Positions 11,326 to 24,109 of a DNA stretch of 64,000 nt are shown one piece after another. The position numbers and the translations under genes are program-made. Each line of letters opens with the position of its first letter. The first letter of the stretch is position 1. Source of the stretch: Galaxea fascicularis (taxonomy: Eukaryota; Cnidaria; Anthozoa; Scleractinia; Euphylliidae); the NCBI GenBank assembly GCA_948470475.1, contig OX419338.1:36507095-36571094 (forward strand), in the 5' to 3' direction. Below the pieces are notes generated by a model. It worked only from the letters and a program-made list of their open reading frames with translations. It had not been told where the DNA came from and did not search any database.

Positions 11326-12011
11326 TTAACAGTACTCCCGTATCTCTTCCGTTCTGCACCTTTCGTTGCAACATTCCTCCATAATATTAGTCTGATGATC
11401 ATCTCTTTTTCTTCTTCTGAAGGAGAGAAAGTCTTGCGCTTCGTTTTTACTTTGAACAAACAGGTCAGTGCTTAAATCTGAAACAAAAGAGGACAAACAC
11501 TTTGAAAAGGCAAGTGAACATTCAAACATAGCATGCAAACATTAAAAAGTTGATAGTGGCACTTATAGATAGTTATAGATTTTTCTACAACTTGAAACGG
11601 AGACAAGGAACTACACCCGTAATAATTCCTTTTTGCAACACTTCTCACAACGAAACATTGCATCCGAACTGCAGCAAGTTAGGTGCACTACCCTTCTACT
11701 TTTTGCAACGCAACGAGACATGGTACTCAATGTAAGGAGAACATAGAACAATAAAAAAAGGCAACGACATAAGCAGAGAGATCGAAGACGCACATACCTC
11801 TTTTGCGCCGCCGTCTGGACTCAACTTCACCCTGGCAAATCCTCTTGTAATATGTCATGATTCTGTTGTCGCATAATTTGAAAGATACCGGACGTGGAGA
11901 TGCTTCGTTGACCTTGCAGTATTTACCAGACCCGCATTTACGGCCCATTGTAAGAGGCAGGTCCACAAGTAACAGAAAAAGCAACACCTTTAATCCAAAC
12001 TTGGTGCTCAT
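11326..12011 (-). CDS. Insulin-like peptide precursor (two exons)
   Basis: Exon 1 is 12011-11798 (ATG through the first base of codon 72, donor GAG|GTATGT). Exon 2 is 11477-11326 (acceptor TTTGTTTCAG), joined in phase 1, the ancestral position of the insulin C-peptide intron. The product is 121 residues. Residues 1-22 form a hydrophobic signal peptide (LKVLLFLLLVDLPL). The B chain carries KLCDNRIMTYYKRICQ, giving Cys47-x11-Cys59. A processing site RRRRKR lies at 66-71 and a second, RRRKR, at 92-96, enclosing a C-peptide of about 20 residues. The A chain ends EECCNERCRTEEIREYC: Cys107-Cys108-x3-Cys112-x8-Cys121, the exact insulin spacing, and the final Cys is the last residue. A likely secreted ligand for an insulin/relaxin-family receptor. 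Unusual: an extra Cys pair (26 and 32) ahead of the B-chain core. A 5' UTR acceptor (CTCTCCTAG) lies just before the ATG, so an upstream non-coding exon is likely. Confidence 0.85.
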
Positions 12012-12029
12012 CCTAGGAGAGATCAAACA

Positions 12030-15000
12030 CACAAATTAGTCTTGGATATCCCGTCATCATCTTGCCCTCGAAGACAAAAACTACTGTTACAATAAGAGTC
12101 AGCGAATCACCAAATATCGGCCCACCCTTACTCAAGGAGGTGCGGTCACATCGATTGATTAAGTCAAAATAATATGCATCAATTTGATCAGAAATGGTTA
12201 TCTGACAGTTTCAAAATGGCGTACACTAATTCCAAAATCATTTGCCATTCTGGAGAATCAATCTGGAGAAAACATTTCAAACTGATACGGTCTATGATAG
12301 ACGGCTATCAGCCTGGTCAAGCAATTACCATCAATCACGACACACTGACGACACCAACGGCATCGAACTGAACGCGATTTCGAAACATAACAATCTTCAG
12401 TTCTACTTTTCTAATGTTAAGTAAACTTCCCAAGAGCTACATCAGGCGATGAGAACGACGTATAAGTTGATTAAGAATGAAGAAAAACTGGACATGCAAA
12501 GCGACAAGACACCCTGCATTTCCATAAATAACAGCAGTCCTTTTGACAAAGCGCTTTAAGATAACGATCGCTCTGTTTTTGTGCTCACACAAAATATTAC
12601 CACTCAGGTTTATTGGAACGACGGTAACCTTAAGAGCAACAGCTTAAATAATAAAGGGTTTCATATTCTAAAATTCTAAAGAGTTACAACATCAACTGAC
12701 AAATATTCGCACATGTGTCATTCTGAGCAACTTTCGGTAATACGAGACAAAAGAAATAAATTTCTTCCTTAATTCTTCCATCTGCACATTCGTCGATACA
12801 TATTTCCCCTAAAAAATGGTGGAGATAGTCCAGTTTATATACCATATATTCTTTTTTATAAAATATTTTAAAATTTCGTGATAAAAGCATTGTCTTTAGC
12901 AACAAAGTAGCCTACGTGTAGCCGTACCCACCCCACCCCTGGAGAGAGGAAACGCTGCGGGAATTGACTCCACGATCCCCCGTTTGTAAGGGTTACTTTA
13001 TGAATACAACCAATCAAATAATAGTAAAAATAGCAACAACTATAGTACCTTCACAGCAGAGAATTCGTTTACAATTCCTCACAACAAAATGCCGGAAGAA
13101 AATATTGATTCGAAATGAAGAGAGTTCATAGAAAAATCCTCCTTTTAAAGGTACTTATAACAAAAGATAGGAAGCTAATCAACGAATTGCCTAATGGCCA
13201 AACACTGTGGTTGATATCTTTAGCAAACAATGTTCATTAGTAGCAGAGCAACACTTTTTTATCTCAAAATTTTGAGTCCAAGCCTATTAACTTCAGAGAG
13301 TTTTTCTTTGTTTTTTAAACACACAAATTCGTTGTTTCCGACCTAAAAACGACTTGCATGCTTTTAGTCTATCTAAACGGGAAAATCCTTGGTTAAATAC
13401 AAGTATGTGGCTGAATACGTAGCTGAGAAAAGTGAGAAGATATTTGAATGAGACGGAACATATGGCTTACATTTTGCACATGAAAAAATTTCGAAGTGGT
13501 TGGCCCAAGAACGCAAGGCTAAAATAGCAGTATTTTTAACAAAGTACTGTCAGTCAAATGACCTTATGTAAGTGCAGTTTAAGCGAGGTAGTTGTACAGA
13601 TGTAAACGGAAGGTTTCCGGAAACAAACGTTGTGTTTCTCTCAGTAATTTTGATTTTCTGCAAAGGAAAGTCTGAGATAAGTATAATCTCTGAATTAGAA
13701 ATATTTAACAACCAAGCGTCCCTTTTTTATTTGCAAAACTGCTTGGCTACAATGAAACGGCTTGGTTTGCGGAGCAAAATTTTCAAACAAATGGTCGCCA
13801 AAGTAATAAGCAAAATATCTGAGGTAATTATCGGCAGAGATCAAGAAAATTAACTTGTGCGTGGTGGTCACTTTTTGTTCCACCTGCTGTGTCACGTCAC
13901 CGATCTAAAAACTCGTAACAAGCGTCTTTTACGTATCAAGCTGAATAAGTGTTTTTTTTTTCTATCTTTTGTAACTGAAAAATGTATTTCCTTCTTTCGT
14001 TCCAAACACAAAAACGTATTTTATTATCACTAAGTCATTTTTCATCTCACAGAAGACTCTGTTCAGTTTCAAAGGATCGATCCTACAGACTCCACGAAAA
14101 ACCTCTTTTTGCGATGGCATCTTCACTTTAATCGTAAAAATTCTGAAAATAAACAATTCATCAGCTATATTTTTCTTTCTCTGTCCGTGTTATTTCAGAA
14201 GTCTTGGTTATACTTGGTTTTAAGTTATTCACCCTTCAACACTATATCTCAACAGAAAACTATTTCTGATCACCAACGTATGAAACATCCACTTTATGAA
14301 GAGCATAAGAAATATCCCTCTTGAAACACAACGCCAAGATACCTTTTTTGTTTCTCTTCAGAACTGAACCAACCCTTGCTTTTCCCAAGTCGATTTTGAA
14401 TTCATATCTGTAAAAAATCTACAAACATAATCCTGTGGTCGGACTGTGTGTAATTAGACTGTTACCACAAGCCATATGCTCAGTGATAATGAACTCGTAC
14501 TAGAAAACCTTTCTCTGTGCGATTACCAGAGCACCTTATTGAGATTGCATATTATTCATGGCTTTGTCAATTTGGTTTTGGAGCTAATGTAAAACCATTG
14601 AATGTTGTAAAGATTCTGTTTTAAAAATAGATTTTATTAAGCTTTCTGTTATTGCCTTGCAGTAAAAAAAAAGCAACAATTTTTATCCATAAGGCTGCAA
14701 AAAAGAAAGAAACAACATCAACAAACAGCAAAATCAATTAACATGTACTTCGATCCTTGCGAGCAAAAACAAAACTTCCTAATTTTGTTTGTTTGTAAAA
14801 AGCGTCTTTTTTTCTACCTCTAAACATAAGTTCTAGACAATGCTTTCCGAATTTTGTCGCTTTTTTTGTTCGCATAATTAATCTTTCAAGATAACAGATA
14901 CCTTTAGTTCTTCAGTAGAGTGAGAGAGTAAAATGACTACTTTAAAATTAAGTGAGAGAAATTAAGCACGACGGACTCTCAAAGATTTTTATTTAGGTAT

Positions 15001-15280
15001 TTACTGGCGTCTCGTTTTAAACTTTCCATTATCATAGCGTGTTGGTGATATTTTTGCGTGCTCTTGAAGAAGAAGCCATGGACAAGTGATAAGATATATA
15101 CTAAACATGTAACATTCCCCTTTTGATACAAAATGTTTTCGTGACCAATCTAGCCACAGCCCTCCCGGGAGGTGCAGCAAAGCCAAACCCCCAAGATCAA
15201 AACTTTCCTAGTCCCATTTCAGGCAGTACTATCATTTCACATACCCATTTTTAGAGAGTTATGTCCTCCAAATATTGATC
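12030..15280. other. Non-coding stretch with possible degenerate insulin-like exons (minus strand)
   Basis: No complete gene. On the minus strand three exon-like pieces line up. A hydrophobic start (MFSIYLITCPWLLL, ~15102-15003) has a donor-like GTAAAT. A piece at ~14140-13962 after acceptor TTTATTTTCAG contains VCRIDPLKLNRVFC (Cys-x11-Cys), and its phase fits the first. A Cys-bearing piece ending at 12684 (ICIDECADG) follows an acceptor at ~12809. No A-chain motif with standard spacing is present. See findings. Confidence 0.3.
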
Positions 15281-15281
<1 letters not shown>

Positions 15282-15318
<37 letters not shown>

Positions 15319-15592
15319 TTATTACTTATTAAGCGCAAATAAGTATGTGAATATGATCAAATGCACCTTACAATAATAATATTAACCATTCTAAATTCTT
15401 TACAATTCTCAAATCAAATGTTGATTTTTGCAGAGAGGGGAAATCCAGAGTACCCGGAGAAAAACCTCTCGGAGCAGAGTAGAGAACCAACAAACTCAGC
15501 CCACTTAAGACGCCGAATCCGGGAATCGAACCCGGGAGACATATTGGCAGAAGGCGAGCGCTCTCACCACTGCGCCAATTGGCACGAGACTA
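15282..15592 (-). mobile_element. tRNA-derived SINE with (ATT)n tail
   Basis: On the minus strand the head contains an A box (TGGCGCAGTGGTGAGAGCGC) and a B box (GGTTCGATTCC), as in a polymerase III tRNA promoter. The body differs from a tRNA and runs about 230 bp further through GTTTTTCTCCGGGTACTC to an ATT-repeat tail (15282-15318). Tail and length argue for a SINE rather than a tRNA gene. Confidence 0.8.
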
Positions 15593-15599
15593 GTTGACT

Positions 15600-18500
15600 T
15601 CCTTAGTTTCGCTAGGTCTTTCTTGTTACAAATATAGACCTTGTGATGGACAGGCGTATGTGGGAGGGGAGGGCGGGTGGGATAGCGGGAAGGTTGAGTG
15701 CCGTATGTTGCATGGATCCCAGTGTGATTTGTACAAAACCTAATCTCGTACCCAGATCTCACTGCAGGTGTGAAAATGTGAGATCCTGTAAAGTTCGATA
15801 CAAGGCCATTTCTGGTTGGTTACGAAAGGGAAGAGTGCCTCATTCTAATCTGTTCTGTGACTGGCTCTTTCCATCACGGTTCAGCTTTCGAGATATTTTC
15901 ACGCATTCGGAGAAGAATGGAATCAAAGACTCCTGTGAGCCAGTTCATGGTCGCTTTTTTAAAAACTGTTAAATTCAACTTAAAGTTCCTCACAGCTCAT
16001 TTCAAGTTAGTTTAATAAACGTTTTTGGTCCTGATAAATATTCCGACCATTCTGAAGGCGAGATGACACCAAAATAATGTGAAATTCCCGAGTGAAATTA
16101 GTCACGACGTAACAATCACGATTCGAGCGCACGTTCATTTTACAAACATCAGTCAGCTTAAAACTTTTGCTTTGTAAGGGGAGATATTTGATCCATCTAC
16201 AGTCAACTCTCTCGTAAGCGACCACCCTTGGTGCACGACAAAGTGGTCGCTTACGGGAGGTGGTCGCTTACACTGGATTGATCAATTAATTACATAAACA
16301 TATTACCTAATCAGCTAAAAAGTTTTTAATCACAACGCAAAAAAGGTTATAAGTTACTCGCATTTGACGAGCTGAAAAGTAGCACCTCAAACGGCATAAT
16401 AAACAGCTGTTAAGGTAACAAGTCAATAGTTTCCATTTGAATGGTAATTTGGCATTTGGTACGGTTAGAATTATAAGAAGAACGAGATAGTTGACCGTAA
16501 GTTACTACGCAATACGACTGAGCGTGAAAAGCTCAACGACTTGATCCTTTCCTGAAAACAACAGAAGATGCTCGTAAATTTCAAATGCTGCTGCTAAAAT
16601 ATAGTTTACCTCTGTTGAAAGAAATCCGCTCGTTTTCGTATTCACTAACTCCGCCCGATGTTATTCGTCTGGGATTGAAACCAATTAACTCGAAGTTTTG
16701 GTCTCCAAATACATCATTGATACCTCATTTGCGTTCACAGGAAGTCGTTTTCGGCACCCGTTGCCAGTTGGTGACTAAATCGTCTAATTGATTTGAAGAA
16801 TCAAGAGAAATCGTCTTCGCTTCTTAAAAGATGTGTTTGAGTAGGGTCACACTGTTACGCCTAACAACTAGACATGCACAACGACTTCAACACTAGTGGC
16901 CCACAACATTTCATCAGTGATAGTGATCGCTTTCATGATATGGAATTGAATTTGAAACACTAAAACATTTCATTTCAACCCCCTATTAAAAATTGAATTT
17001 ATGAGAATGTTTAAAAAATCGAATTAAGTGATTGTCCTTTCAGTAAAATCCTATTATTTCTGCCTAAGAAATGAGAATTATGGATAGTTTTATTTAAAAC
17101 ATTTAATTAAACATGAAACTCATAGACTCAGTAGCTTGTTTAATAACTTTTAAAATGAACAAAATCGATCAGATATCCACGTACTGGGGCGAAGATAAAA
17201 AAGTTAGTGCTTGAACCGTGGGGGGTAAATGACAGAGGTTTCTTCCTTAGCCATACAAATCCGATTTGAAATTAAAAAATTGCAATTGATGAAGCATGAT
17301 TACACTGAAGTCTTCGTCGCGACTGACACTGCGAGGGATTTTAGCTGATAGTCGCGGCGGGCGCCGAAGAAGACACTGGCTATAACCAATAAGATGAGGT
17401 AGCCTGTATATAATCATTGAAACTGACTTGAGGGGGGTAAATAATCTCCAACACGACCCACCAGAGGTGGAAGAACGAGTCAGGCTTATATCCTGACCCT
17501 GCACTGTAGGTAAAGTCGAGTGGTCTTGTGTTATTCTCATCAGTTTAATTTTGAGTCTAACTAAAAAAACACTGCTAAATCCCAAAGGGTATCAAGTTTT
17601 GGGCTTTCAATATTGTTTGGTTGTTTCTCCCTTAACTTTTTTTTTTTTTTTTAATTTAGTGTCTCGTCTCACTCACTCAGCACTAACATGTCAATAACAA
17701 AGCCCTCTGAAATTATGAGACATTCAGTACACTTCTACGACTCACACGGCAAACCACCAACTGCATCAGTTTGCTTTATATCTGACTTAACAGGAGTCTT
17801 TCTCTTTTTCTTTTTCGTGAGTTGTGTTGTCAATCTCTAAGGCAACCGCTGCCTTCAAGGAACAACAATCCCTGGCATTTACGGGCCCCAAGGAAAACTC
17901 TCTGTATAATTCAGTGTCCGCTTTGTATATGTTAATGGGGGTGTATGATGTCATTGTCTTATCTCAGAACATACGATCGAAATTACAACACTTTCTAGTA
18001 AGTTCTAGAATAACCAAGCTCTAACATTTCTCGACCCTTTGCGCATGTTACGTAACTGCAGTTGTCTTAATAGGTCAGGCCTTGCAGAGCTGATTGACAA
18101 ATACATCAGGATAGTCTTTCAGTCTCAGAGCCAAGGCAATGCTCTGATTATGTCATTTGGCTCGTAGTTGAAAGCATCTTCAGGGAAAAATAGACGAGAG
18201 GCTATACAATCTCTCTGAGATACTGATGGCAAAGTTCTTAACCCAGAAACTCTTCAATTCAACGTATGAAACTGACTACGCCTCCACAATTACAGACACC
18301 ACTTTTCCTCCCATGGGCTCCCGGGCCTTCGGACTGAATATATGGCTTTGTTACCTCGAGATTACATAATTTCAATTGTTCTCTTGTACAGTCTTACGGC
18401 GTATGTTGTTTTTACAGTCAGTTGGAACCCAACAGATTTTGTAAGTGAAGCTCCCTTCAAAGATGAAGTGGCTCATATGGTTGAAAAGATTTTTCTATGA

Positions 18501-21500
18501 CTCTAAACTTTTAATCAAACCACTCTAAAACCTGAATTAGTACAAAACTCAGTATGACATTTTCTAAAGATCTTGATCAAGATAAATTAATTAATTTTCT
18601 ATTTGATTCTGGTGTCCTAGTGTGATTTATATTCCAGAATCCAGCTGTGCAATCAAACCCACATCCTTCCGCCTGATGACCCTCAAATTTGTCACAGCAA
18701 ACAAAGAATGGAATTGGTTTTTACGCGCGGAGATTAGTCTCATCTCAGCTGCATGCGAATAATTAACTTACAGGCACAAGCAAATTGGATGTGTGAATTA
18801 AAGACTTGATATCTAAATGCATTCGCAGACACTTGGGCAACACAATTTGTCAGTTGGAGATTTCATATATGCACGCCGATCAATTTTAGCGCGAGAAATT
18901 TCAGACAACATGGCATGGAGAAGGTAATTTTCCGCAGATTTTAAGGTTTAGACAACGAGACCTATTCAACCCACGATCACTGAAAAAAATTTCACGAAAT
19001 ATTGGCCAAGCTGTTTAGATTAGTGATGCGAAGTCATCCTTTTCATGTAGCCAGTGCAATCGGACATTAAGTACGCGCTGACAGATGTAGCGAAAGATGA
19101 TATCTTTGGTGTGGTCGAAGGAACCAAAGGCGATCTGTGATCATCTCTAGAACGAGGAAACTTGTTTTCGGGTTTCTTGACTGTAAATCTTATATTATAG
19201 AAGCGGAACTGTATGTGGATGAATGTATGTAAGTTCCTTTGCCACCAAAGCGATCTAACAATTATCTTATTAGTTTTCAGTGTCAGCGAAGATTACTAAG
19301 CTAGTTTAATTTGAAAGATGAGAGCGGTGATTAAATCATTAATTTGATTTGAGATGAAGTTGGGCCAGAAATGCCACGATAAAATCTAGCATTCTTTCTG
19401 AGGAAATTCTGACTAGGAGTGACGCTTTTTCGCTCCAAAACATCAAATATTCTTAGCAAGAGATTCAACTGGCCGATATGAATTCTACATGCGGGAAGTT
19501 ACAAAACATTTCTTCACTTTCGAGATATTCCCCTTACAGTCATGAAGCAGGCTTCCTTGTGTGGCGCGTTCCTTACTTGTTCGAGAGCCGATGCGTTCGT
19601 ATGCAAAGTTAACATTTTGTTGCAAGGCATTGGTCTTAAAGTGAATTTCAAAAGAAACAAAATTTTGACCAAAAATGCAAATATACTGATGGAGCGAACG
19701 TTCAACGTCCAATAAAAGATTGCACCTTTGTTTACAAGTTACTAATGGTTAGTTTTAAGCAAGAGAAGAGTTATTTCTAATCACCACGTAATCAATAAAT
19801 AATCATTAGAATTTCTAAGGTATCTGGAAGATTGCTGATTTTTATCGCGAGAAAACTCCACAAATCCGGCAACACGTAAAATGGAAGCTATAAAAGCGAA
19901 GTCGCCATAATAGAGCAGCTATTTTAAGAATTTAACACGGAAAAAATCTGGGTTTTTTTCTCGAAATCACTTTTTAGCATCAGATAGTGGCAACATTTAT
20001 AACTCAGAGATCAGACACTTCTTACCTTGCAAGTTTCTGAAGAAACGTCGCTGTTCAACAACAAAAACTCTGATATTAAATTGTGCGAATTAATTTTATG
20101 ATTCCATTCAAAAGTGGAGACCACACTTACTGCTACGGCGTGCAAGAGCACTTGAATCTAAAGTAACGAGTTCTTTTACACTAGCTTTTATAACTACAAG
20201 CGAGCTCGACTGTGATTGGCTGACACCGGATATCACTCACTATGAAGGCTGACATAATTGTTTGTTTTTACGAGATCGATGCCCTCTCAAAACAATGTTT
20301 ACTTTATTTCGTAGTGACTAGTTTTAATACGCCGCATTACCTGTTGAAGTAAAAGTAAAAACAGTAGGACCTGAGTAAATAGCAACAAGATTAAGTTTTA
20401 TATGTCGCGTTTTCTTAACCAGCTATCAGAACAAAAGCTTCCTGTGTGAAGAGGTTGAAGACTGTGCGCCACAGATGTGCAAGTAGTTCTCTATTGATAC
20501 ACGTGAAGTGCATCTGCTAACTGGTGCAAGTTTGGCTCTAAGCCATAATATTATTTAAGTATTAGATACAATCAATTATGTGGCCGCTGATGTTGTAATA
20601 AAAAAAATTAGGTTTCATAACGTCTGTCGTCACAGCAGTCGGGAAGATTTTATATCTTGGCCGGGATATTAAAAAGCTTAATTAGAAAGTTAATAATCCC
20701 CTTGCGCCAGCTTTCATCTAACGTGATCTTGTGCACGTATAATGTTTTTTCAACGTATTCTATGAATAGTGTAATTATAATTTTTAGTCCGTTAAGATAA
20801 GGTCTCCTGCTGCCAATCAAGGCTACTCGGAAAAACTTTTCAGAGAAAGGGAGGGGAGGGGAGGGGGGCGGTTAATAGGGCTTGACGGAAAATAGCAGTT
20901 ACGTTCAGTGAGACTTTGTCAGTCAAAAACTACCCCCCCCCCCCCCCCTTTTCGATGGCAGGACTGATAGCCCAGCCAAGCAAAAAAATTCTGCAAATGT
21001 GCACAGAAGATAGTTGTCACTGAAGACTAGAAGTCACTGAAAACTAATTTACTGCCGGTTAGGTTCATTCGTCCATTTGGATGTTGGTTTGGGGGAGCTC
21101 AAAAAGCTTTTTGAGGTGTGAAATTAGCTGTTTGAACATTTTTCCGAGTAAAAATGTGTGCTGAACATTGACTGTGGTTACAAAGAAATCTGGTAACACG
21201 GCGAATTAAAGGCCCAAACTTTTTCCTTGGTCACGCTCCGTGCGTGGAAAGTTTTGGGGTCCAGCTTTTTTTTCGGCAGCGCTAGAAATTTGCATGGGCC
21301 TCCCTCAGAAGCCTTGATGGACTCCTGCCTCCCTCCAGCCTTACTAACGCGAAGTCCTTGACCAACCCCTTGACTTCGTTAAGATAGTCCGTGAGTAGTT
21401 CCTTATTTTTCTTGGGGTTAATAAGGCCAGCGAAACACACGACTCTCTTTTTTTTCCTCCTCCCAGCGCGTCACGAGCGTGTCCTCGCGGGAGGCCAGTT

Positions 21501-24109
21501 TCCCGCTCACTCGCGTGTTTAGCTTGTTTTACCAACGTTGGACTACCCGTATTCCACTCGTATTTGGATATGTAGAGTTATGTAGATAAAACGAAATCTT
21601 TTTTATCTTACAGTACAAACGGAACATTGACCAGATTTTTTTCTTCACTCATTTTGGTTGACTGGAAGCAGGGCAAGTATTGCACTGATAAATAGTTTCT
21701 CAGTTGAATTCTCTTGAATTGCGTTATGACAGATTAACAGTTTTACCGATTTGACGGGATGTCATGGGAAAGTTATCGGGGCAAAAAGACTGAAGAGACG
21801 TGATGAAAGTCGGTTTATCATGAAAGATTTGTATGTGAACAGCTGTTATTAATTTCGTTAGCAAAGGCGTTGGTACTTTGCACCTAAAAGAAAACATGGA
21901 ATCCGGAAAGACAAGTCCTGGTAAACTTACGACCGATTGCTTTCTGTCATTATGAAGCAGAAACCTTTAAAAACGTTTCCGCCGTTCTTTTCATCCTAAA
22001 GCCGAGATCACATAAGAGTCACCGGTTAATCATTCCGCCTTATCACTTCCATGATCTGAGGAGATACCAGTAATAATGATACCGTTGTAACAGCTTACGT
22101 TTGACCTTTTTCCAACTCTCCGAACATTAGGAACATCCGTTAGTTTTCATGGAGCATGAATATCGGTTAGAAACGTATTCTCGTTTGTACATTTAACCAT
22201 AGCACCCGATAAGACAGTTGTTTTATCGTGGAGAGCAGTGTATGGCAGCTAGCTGCTTGGTCGTTTCAGTGTAGGAAAGACCTTAGTTTGATGCTGGTCT
22301 CCGTGGGACACCAGCAGGGAACGGGAAAGGATTTGACCTGAACCAATGTCATCCGGCCGAGACTGAAACCCTTTTCATGAAAAAAAGAAAAAAAAACTCC
22401 TGCTAGTTGTATTTTATTTCAGACTTTAGTTTCACCTATAATTTTAGATATGTAATCGATGCGCATTATCAGCTTCGCCAACTGGTGGCGTGAATGGCCT
22501 GAGGGCCAATGAAGTTAGCAACAATTATAATTGAGAAGTGCCATATTTAGCATCTGGTGAAACCCGGCCCATCTATTAAATCCAGTCTAATCGAATGTTC
22601 GGCAATCGAACCCAATCGAACACCAGTCGTTCGATTGCGTCATCGAACATAATCCAACTTACAAATAATGCAATGAAATTTTGTCCATCGAACAGAATCG
22701 AAGGTTCGATTACCGAATGGTTTGCTATCGAACTCAATCGGACGCCTGATCACTGGACTCCTATTCGTTTATTTAAAATACATGTATAAACGTTATAAAC
22801 GAGGTTATTAAAAAATACGGCGTGAATAACATCAGACTAGTGTAAATTTGCACGATGCCGTTTTGTTATGCTTCTATATACAATAATCCATTTAAAAAAG
22901 GTACATTGTGTACTCCGGCGTGTTCTACGATGCGAATTGCAATCGGAACAAAATCGAATCGGATTCATTTCGAATTTTATTTGATTTTGTTTTATTGGTT
23001 CGGCAATCGAACCCACAGCAACTGATTGATGCTCCATTCTTTTCGATCCGAACGTGATCGAACATAGATCATTCGGTTGGTTTTTGGTTCGATTTTGTTG
23101 GATGGGTTGAAAAGAGCGAGTAAAGGAGGAAGCGACGTAACTCATAGTTCCATAAACCGAAAAACATCCCAACCGACCAACAAGCAAAACCTCGAGCCCA
23201 GGCACACGTAACTCTCAAATATACTTGCATTGGACTGTTTTATTCGAAAAAGGAGACTGGGTCTTTCATCCACAAATTGTTAAAAACGCATAGAGAGATT
23301 CACTGTTTACTTTTAAAGAAATGAAAATGCGGAAGATTTTCGAAGACGATGACGTAACAACAACGACACCAAAGGCAAGGAAGACTCCACTCGGGTGGTA
23401 TCTGACTTGCCTATACCAAGAGAGGATAAGGGAGGTCCTTCTTGTCATACCTAGGTACTCTACTGGCCTGTACATAGTGCCTTGGGTGCACCGTTCTGGG
23501 TCTCGGCTCAATCTTTGTCGCTCATTTTGCGCCTTGCGTTTGTAGCGCATATAACAGAAACAGAACTCCATCAAATAAGCTGTTAGATTAAATATTGTGT
23601 AAAAGTCTACGTTATTCATGGAGGAAAGGCAACTTTCCAGCAAGGACATGATTTGCGATACGCGTTTTGTGAAAAACGTCTCTCTTATACACCCTATGCA
23701 TAAATGGCCGCCCTGCCGTTTTTGGCTTGGTTAAATTTTTAAAAATAAGAATGTTACCTGATTACCAGGCACTACAAAATATGTTATCTTGGGTAGTTTC
23801 AACGCTTTTTGTTAAACGGCTGCAAAGTTATGGCTCATTCAAATTTAAGAAATTTGTATGGGAGATGATAACCCAGCCCAACTAGCCTCGCTTTCATGTT
23901 CTAGCCAGAATTCAAATGCTATAACTTCTTGTCAAATGACAATATGACCTTGAAACTACACACAAGGACTCATTTTGACAAGTTTGTTCCCGGTATTCAC
24001 TTCTTTTGTAAGTTGCAGACATTTTAAAATTTTCAAAATTACAAGGCAGCCATTTATGCATAGGGTCTATTGGTTCAGAAACCATTACCTGCTGATAGCT
24101 TTAGTAGGT
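15600..24109. other. 8.5-kb stretch without a confident gene
   Basis: AT-rich DNA with short repeats: a 'gtggtcgcttac' direct/inverted motif near 16215-16275, a G-run and a C-run near 20868-20948, and many 'atcgaac' motifs at 22590-23100. Two minus-strand open frames deserve mention. One is at 23266-23649 (ATG start, one predicted helix). The other is a possible terminal exon at 17300-17403. Neither resembles a family I recognise. Confidence 0.5.
23266..23649 (-). CDS. Unassigned ORF, possible first exon of small membrane protein
   Basis: The ATG at 23649 opens 127 codons. Residues ~12-35 (VDFYTIFNLTAYLMEFCFCY) could span a membrane and are followed by a strongly basic patch (RYKRKAQNERQRLSR), fitting a positive-inside anchor. 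A donor-like CTAG|GTATGA occurs after codons for VEYL, so only the first ~67 codons may be real. No homolog recognised and no neighbouring exon found. It may be a chance frame. Confidence 0.2.
   Translation of the reverse strand: MSLLESCLSSMNNVDFYTIFNLTAYLMEFCFCYMRYKRKAQNERQRLSRDPERCTQGTMYRPVEYLGMTRRTSLILSWYRQVRYHPSGVFLAFGVVVVTSSSSKIFRIFISLKVNSESLYAFLTICG

Noticed and set aside
15510..15592. tRNA gene on the minus strand
   Set aside because: Polymerase III boxes are present, but the cloverleaf does not close and the sequence continues into a SINE body with a simple-repeat tail.
22837..23205. 122-codon minus-strand frame
   Set aside because: It overlaps DNA built of repeated ATCGAAC motifs, and the composition is repeat-like rather than coding.
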